Source: Bacteroidales bacterium
GTDB lineage: Bacteria > Bacteroidota > Bacteroidia > Bacteroidales > B18-G4
Direction: 5' to 3'
Length of the DNA stretch: 16,247 nucleotides
Assembly: GCA_030618905.1 (NCBI GenBank)
Contig: JAUXCL010000031.1
Span: 1-16,247 of the forward strand
The notes below the pieces were generated by a model, which searched no databases, had not been told where the DNA came from, and worked only from the letters and a program-made list of their open reading frames with translations. Numbering within the stretch: the stretch's first letter is position 1; each line of letters begins with the position of its first letter. Shown piece after piece: positions 13,414 to 16,247 of the stretch. Position numbers and translations under genes: made by a program.

Positions 13414-16032
13414 ATGAAATCCGCAGAAGTCAGGCAAAAATTTTTAGATTTTTTCAGGGAAAAAGACCATCAGATTGTTCCTTCATCACCCATGGTTATT
13501 AAGAATGACCCCACCTTGATGTTCACCAATGCAGGCATGAACCAGTTCAAGGATATTTTTCTGGGCAATACACCTGTTAAGCATCGCCGGGTTACAGATA
13601 CGCAAAAATGCCTGCGTGTGTCGGGTAAGCATAATGACCTGGAAGAGGTTGGTTTGGATACATACCACCATACCATGTTTGAGATGTTGGGTAACTGGTC
13701 ATTTGGCGACTATTTCAAGAAAGAAGCCATCGCCTGGGCCTGGGAATTACTTATTGATGTGCTGAAGGTTGAAGAGGACCGCCTTTATGTTACTGTTTTT
13801 GGCGGTGATGATGCAGATGGAATTACTACGGATGAAGAAGCATATCAATACTGGAATAAGATTGTTTCCAGCGACCGGATCTTATATGGCCCCAAAAAAG
13901 ATAATTTCTGGGAAATGGGAGAAACCGGCCCATGTGGACCATGCTCCGAGATCCATATTGATATCCGTAATGATAAGGAAAGGGCAAATTTGCCCGGCAT
14001 AGAATTGGTAAACAAAGACCATCCTGAGGTCATTGAAATATGGAACCTGGTATTTATTGAGTTTAACAGGGCAGCTGATGGTAAGCTAAATCCCTTACCG
14101 TCCAAACATGTTGATACCGGAATGGGGTTTGAGCGACTCTGCATGGTACTGCAAGGTGTGAAATCCAATTATGACACTGATGTGTTTCAACCCATCATCA
14201 GGAAAATTGCTGAAATTGCCGGGGTGCAGTACGGTGAACAGGAGGATGCAGATATTGCTGTCAGGGTGATCGCCGACCACTTGCGTGCCATTGCATTTGC
14301 AATTGCCGACGGTCAGTTGCCTTCAAATACAGGAGCCGGTTATGTAATTCGCAGGATATTGAGAAGGGCAGTTCGCTATGCATATACTTTCCTTGACCTG
14401 AAAGACCCATTTATCAGTGATTTGCTGCCCGTATTGGTGAAAGAAATGGGAGAAGTATTTCCTGAGCTCAAAAAGCAGGAAACATTAATTTCCCGCGTGA
14501 TCAAAGAAGAGGAAACTTCATTTTTAAGGACCCTTGCACAGGGGATCAGGAAATTTGATCTATATATCAAATCAAATCCGGATTTGCAGACCATTGATGG
14601 CAATTTTGCCTTTGAGTTGTTTGATACTTATGGTTTCCCCATCGACCTTACCCGGCTTATGGCCAGGGAAATTGACAGGGATGTCGATATGAATGGATTT
14701 TATGAGGGGCTTGCTGCCCAAAAGAACAGATCGAAGCAGGCAGCTGCCAGGGATACTGAAGATTGGCAGGAAGTGAAATCCATTGATGGACTGACGACAT
14801 TTTTGGGATATGACCACCTGGAAGCCGATGTAAGGGTGGTAAAATACAGGAAGACCAGGTCGAAGAATAAGGATCTCTATGAGATCATACTGGACCAGAC
14901 ACCTTTTTATGCAGAAGCAGGCGGTCAGGTAGGGGATACCGGACAATTGATATTTGGTGAGGAAAAAATCCCTGTAATTGATACCAAAAAGGAAAATGAC
15001 CTGATCATTCATGTGAGTACTAAATTCCCCGCTGACCCTGGGGGTATTGCTCATGCTGAAGTAAACGCCATCAAAAGAAACGATACCATCAATAACCATT
15101 CTGCCACTCACCTGATGCATCACGCACTGCGCAGGGTGTTGGGCGATCATATTGAGCAAAAAGGTTCCCTGGTTGACGAAAATCATTTGCGTTTTGATTT
15201 TTCCCATTTTCAGAAACTTACTGATGAGGAGATCATGGAGATTGAGGCCATTGTGAACAAAGAGATCCGCATGAACCTTGCAAGGGAAGAAAAACGTTCC
15301 ATACCTATAGATAAAGCCCTGGAAATGGGTGCTATGGCTTTTTTCGGAGAGAAATACGGGGATGAGGTCCGCGTTGTTAAATTTGGGGATTCTATTGAAT
15401 TATGTGGGGGTACGCATGTTCCTCAAACCGGGCAGATCGGTTTTTTCAAGATCATCAGCGAAGGAGCTATTGCAGCCGGTATTCGTAGAATTGAGGGTTT
15501 GACAGGAGTTAAAGCAGAAGCCTATTTGCAGGAACAGGCCAGGACTGTTGCATCCATCAAAAACCTGATCAAGGGCCAGAAAGATATTGTCAGAGGTGTG
15601 GAAAGCCTGATCGAGGAAAATTCGAAGCTGCAAAGGCAAATGGCCCAGCTCAATAAGGATAAAGTAAGGCACCTGGAATCTCAGTTGAAAGGGCAGGTGG
15701 AAGATGTCAATGGCGTACATTTTCTAACCCTTAATCTGGAAGATGACAATGCACTCATTAAGGACCTGGCTTTTTCTATGCTGAAGGGAGATGAGCAATT
15801 GTTCATGCTAATCGGCAACCGGCAAAATAGCAAAGTCTTTCTGACCCTGGCTATTGGCAAGAATTTGATTGACAAAAAGGGCTTAAACGCAGGTGCCCTG
15901 ATCCGTGATTTCGCCAAAGAGATTAACGGAGGAGGAGGGGGACAGCCTCATTTTGCTACCGCTGGTGGAAGCAACCCACGGGGCCTTGATAAAGCTTTTG
16001 AAATGGCACGGCGGTTTGTAGGAAACCTCTAG
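13414..16032 (+). CDS. alaS: Alanine--tRNA ligase
   Basis: This 872-residue class II synthetase attaches alanine to tRNA-Ala in the cytosol and hydrolyses mischarged Ser- or Gly-tRNA-Ala. All modules are present in order. The catalytic domain includes LMFTNAGMNQFK at about 35-46, the motif 2 region QKCLRVSGKHNDLEEVG at 64-80, MLGNWSFGDYF and the GMGFERL motif 3 region at 236-242. The editing domain has the zinc-type quartet H562, H566, C664 and H668 (HSATH and CGGTH). A coiled-coil linker follows (about 705-765), then the C-Ala domain with a glycine-rich GGGGGQPHFATAGG near 839-852. The length is normal. The ATG at 13414 begins the conserved N-terminus. It is transcribed alone, divergently from the peptidase gene, and its stop codon directly abuts a long palindrome. 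Confidence 0.98.
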   Translation: MKSAEVRQKFLDFFREKDHQIVPSSPMVIKNDPTLMFTNAGMNQFKDIFLGNTPVKHRRVTDTQKCLRVSGKHNDLEEVGLDTYHHTMFEMLGNWSFGDYFKKEAIAWAWELLIDVLKVEEDRLYVTVFGGDDADGITTDEEAYQYWNKIVSSDRILYGPKKDNFWEMGETGPCGPCSEIHIDIRNDKERANLPGIELVNKDHPEVIEIWNLVFIEFNRAADGKLNPLPSKHVDTGMGFERLCMVLQGVKSNYDTDVFQPIIRKIAEIAGVQYGEQEDADIAVRVIADHLRAIAFAIADGQLPSNTGAGYVIRRILRRAVRYAYTFLDLKDPFISDLLPVLVKEMGEVFPELKKQETLISRVIKEEETSFLRTLAQGIRKFDLYIKSNPDLQTIDGNFAFELFDTYGFPIDLTRLMAREIDRDVDMNGFYEGLAAQKNRSKQAAARDTEDWQEVKSIDGLTTFLGYDHLEADVRVVKYRKTRSKNKDLYEIILDQTPFYAEAGGQVGDTGQLIFGEEKIPVIDTKKENDLIIHVSTKFPADPGGIAHAEVNAIKRNDTINNHSATHLMHHALRRVLGDHIEQKGSLVDENHLRFDFSHFQKLTDEEIMEIEAIVNKEIRMNLAREEKRSIPIDKALEMGAMAFFGEKYGDEVRVVKFGDSIELCGGTHVPQTGQIGFFKIISEGAIAAGIRRIEGLTGVKAEAYLQEQARTVASIKNLIKGQKDIVRGVESLIEENSKLQRQMAQLNKDKVRHLESQLKGQVEDVNGVHFLTLNLEDDNALIKDLAFSMLKGDEQLFMLIGNRQNSKVFLTLAIGKNLIDKKGLNAGALIRDFAKEINGGGGGQPHFATAGGSNPRGLDKAFEMARRFVGNL

Positions 16033-16202
16033 CTTAAGAATTGACCAATTCACCAATCTACCCCAATTGACCAAATAAATTACAATTTTATAATATTCAA
16101 GTCATCCAATTTTCAAAGTTTGAAAATTGATCATTCGATCATTGTCGTATGGAGTTTAATTGGTCAATTGGTACAATTGATGCAGATTGGTCAATTCTTA
16201 AG
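16033..16202. repeat. 170-bp nested palindrome with terminal inverted repeats
   Basis: CTTAAGAATTGACCAAT at 16033-16049 is repeated inverted and exactly at 16186-16202 (17 of 17). A second exact inverted block, CCAATTGACCAA at 16063-16074, matches 16160-16171. At the centre CAATTTTCAAA (16107-16117) pairs with 16119-16129 around a single base. All three pairs share nearly the same centre (16117-16118), so the whole segment can fold into one long hairpin. No open reading frame of note lies inside. It starts at the base after the alaS stop codon. It could be a MITE-like element, a REP/BIME-type intergenic repeat or a transcription end structure; no T-run is present. Confidence 0.75.
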
Positions 16203-16247
16203 TATATTATATTAACCCCAAATATCCCTTAAACTACATCTTTTTCC

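Noticed and set aside
14572..15207. Open frame of 211 codons antisense to alaS
   Set aside because: It lies wholly within the strongly conserved alaS frame on the other strand, shows no family motif, and its composition follows from the alaS codons.
16203..16247. Possible start of a further gene at the window end
   Set aside because: The 45 remaining bases are AT-rich and hold no start codon followed by a convincing frame, and no RNA gene signature.

Overview
This window reads as chromosomal DNA of a Bacteroidota bacterium, most likely an uncultured member of the Bacteroidales. Four signs support this: an intact Bacteroides-type aerotolerance (Bat) gene cluster, a secreted protein with a type IX secretion (T9SS) C-terminal sorting domain, candidate promoters with the Bacteroidetes TAnnTTTG -7 box, and weak or absent Shine-Dalgarno sequences. 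The genus cannot be named from this sequence.

Layout. Positions 3-2999 (minus) encode a 998-residue secreted beta-propeller protein with a T9SS sorting domain. Positions 3000-3295 are an AT-rich gap with a well-spaced candidate promoter for that gene, a 21-bp-phased direct repeat and a perfect hairpin beyond the bat operon. Positions 3296-11720 (minus) are one tightly packed eight-gene operon, in transcription order moxR, a DUF58 gene, a BatD-like membrane protein gene, batA, batB, batC, batD, batE. Positions 11721-11917 hold its candidate promoter, four helically phased TGTTAA hexamers and a GC-rich palindrome. Positions 11918-13270 (minus) carry a small MerR-type regulator and, upstream of it, a membrane-anchored M23 peptidase. 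Positions 13271-13413 are a divergent promoter region. Positions 13414-16032 (plus) are alaS. Positions 16033-16202, directly after the alaS stop codon, form a 170-bp nested palindrome, and nothing is recognisable from 16203 to the end.

How the genes fit together. The Bat cluster is a MoxR AAA+ ATPase system. The ATPase and the DUF58 protein are predicted cytosolic. BatA and BatB are membrane-anchored von Willebrand A (VWA) proteins with intact metal-binding sites. BatC and BatE are TPR proteins, and BatD and its relative present periplasmic beta-rich domains. Together they look like an envelope complex whose VWA proteins are remodelled by the ATPase. It was named for oxygen tolerance in Bacteroides fragilis, but its biochemical role remains unsettled. 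The M23 peptidase is a cell-wall enzyme, and alaS is housekeeping.

I do not see a wholly new multigene system. The least explained signals are non-coding: the palindrome after alaS, the phased TGTTAA array upstream of moxR, the overlapping divergent promoters at alaS, and the slippage-prone Gln/Asp tract in batC.
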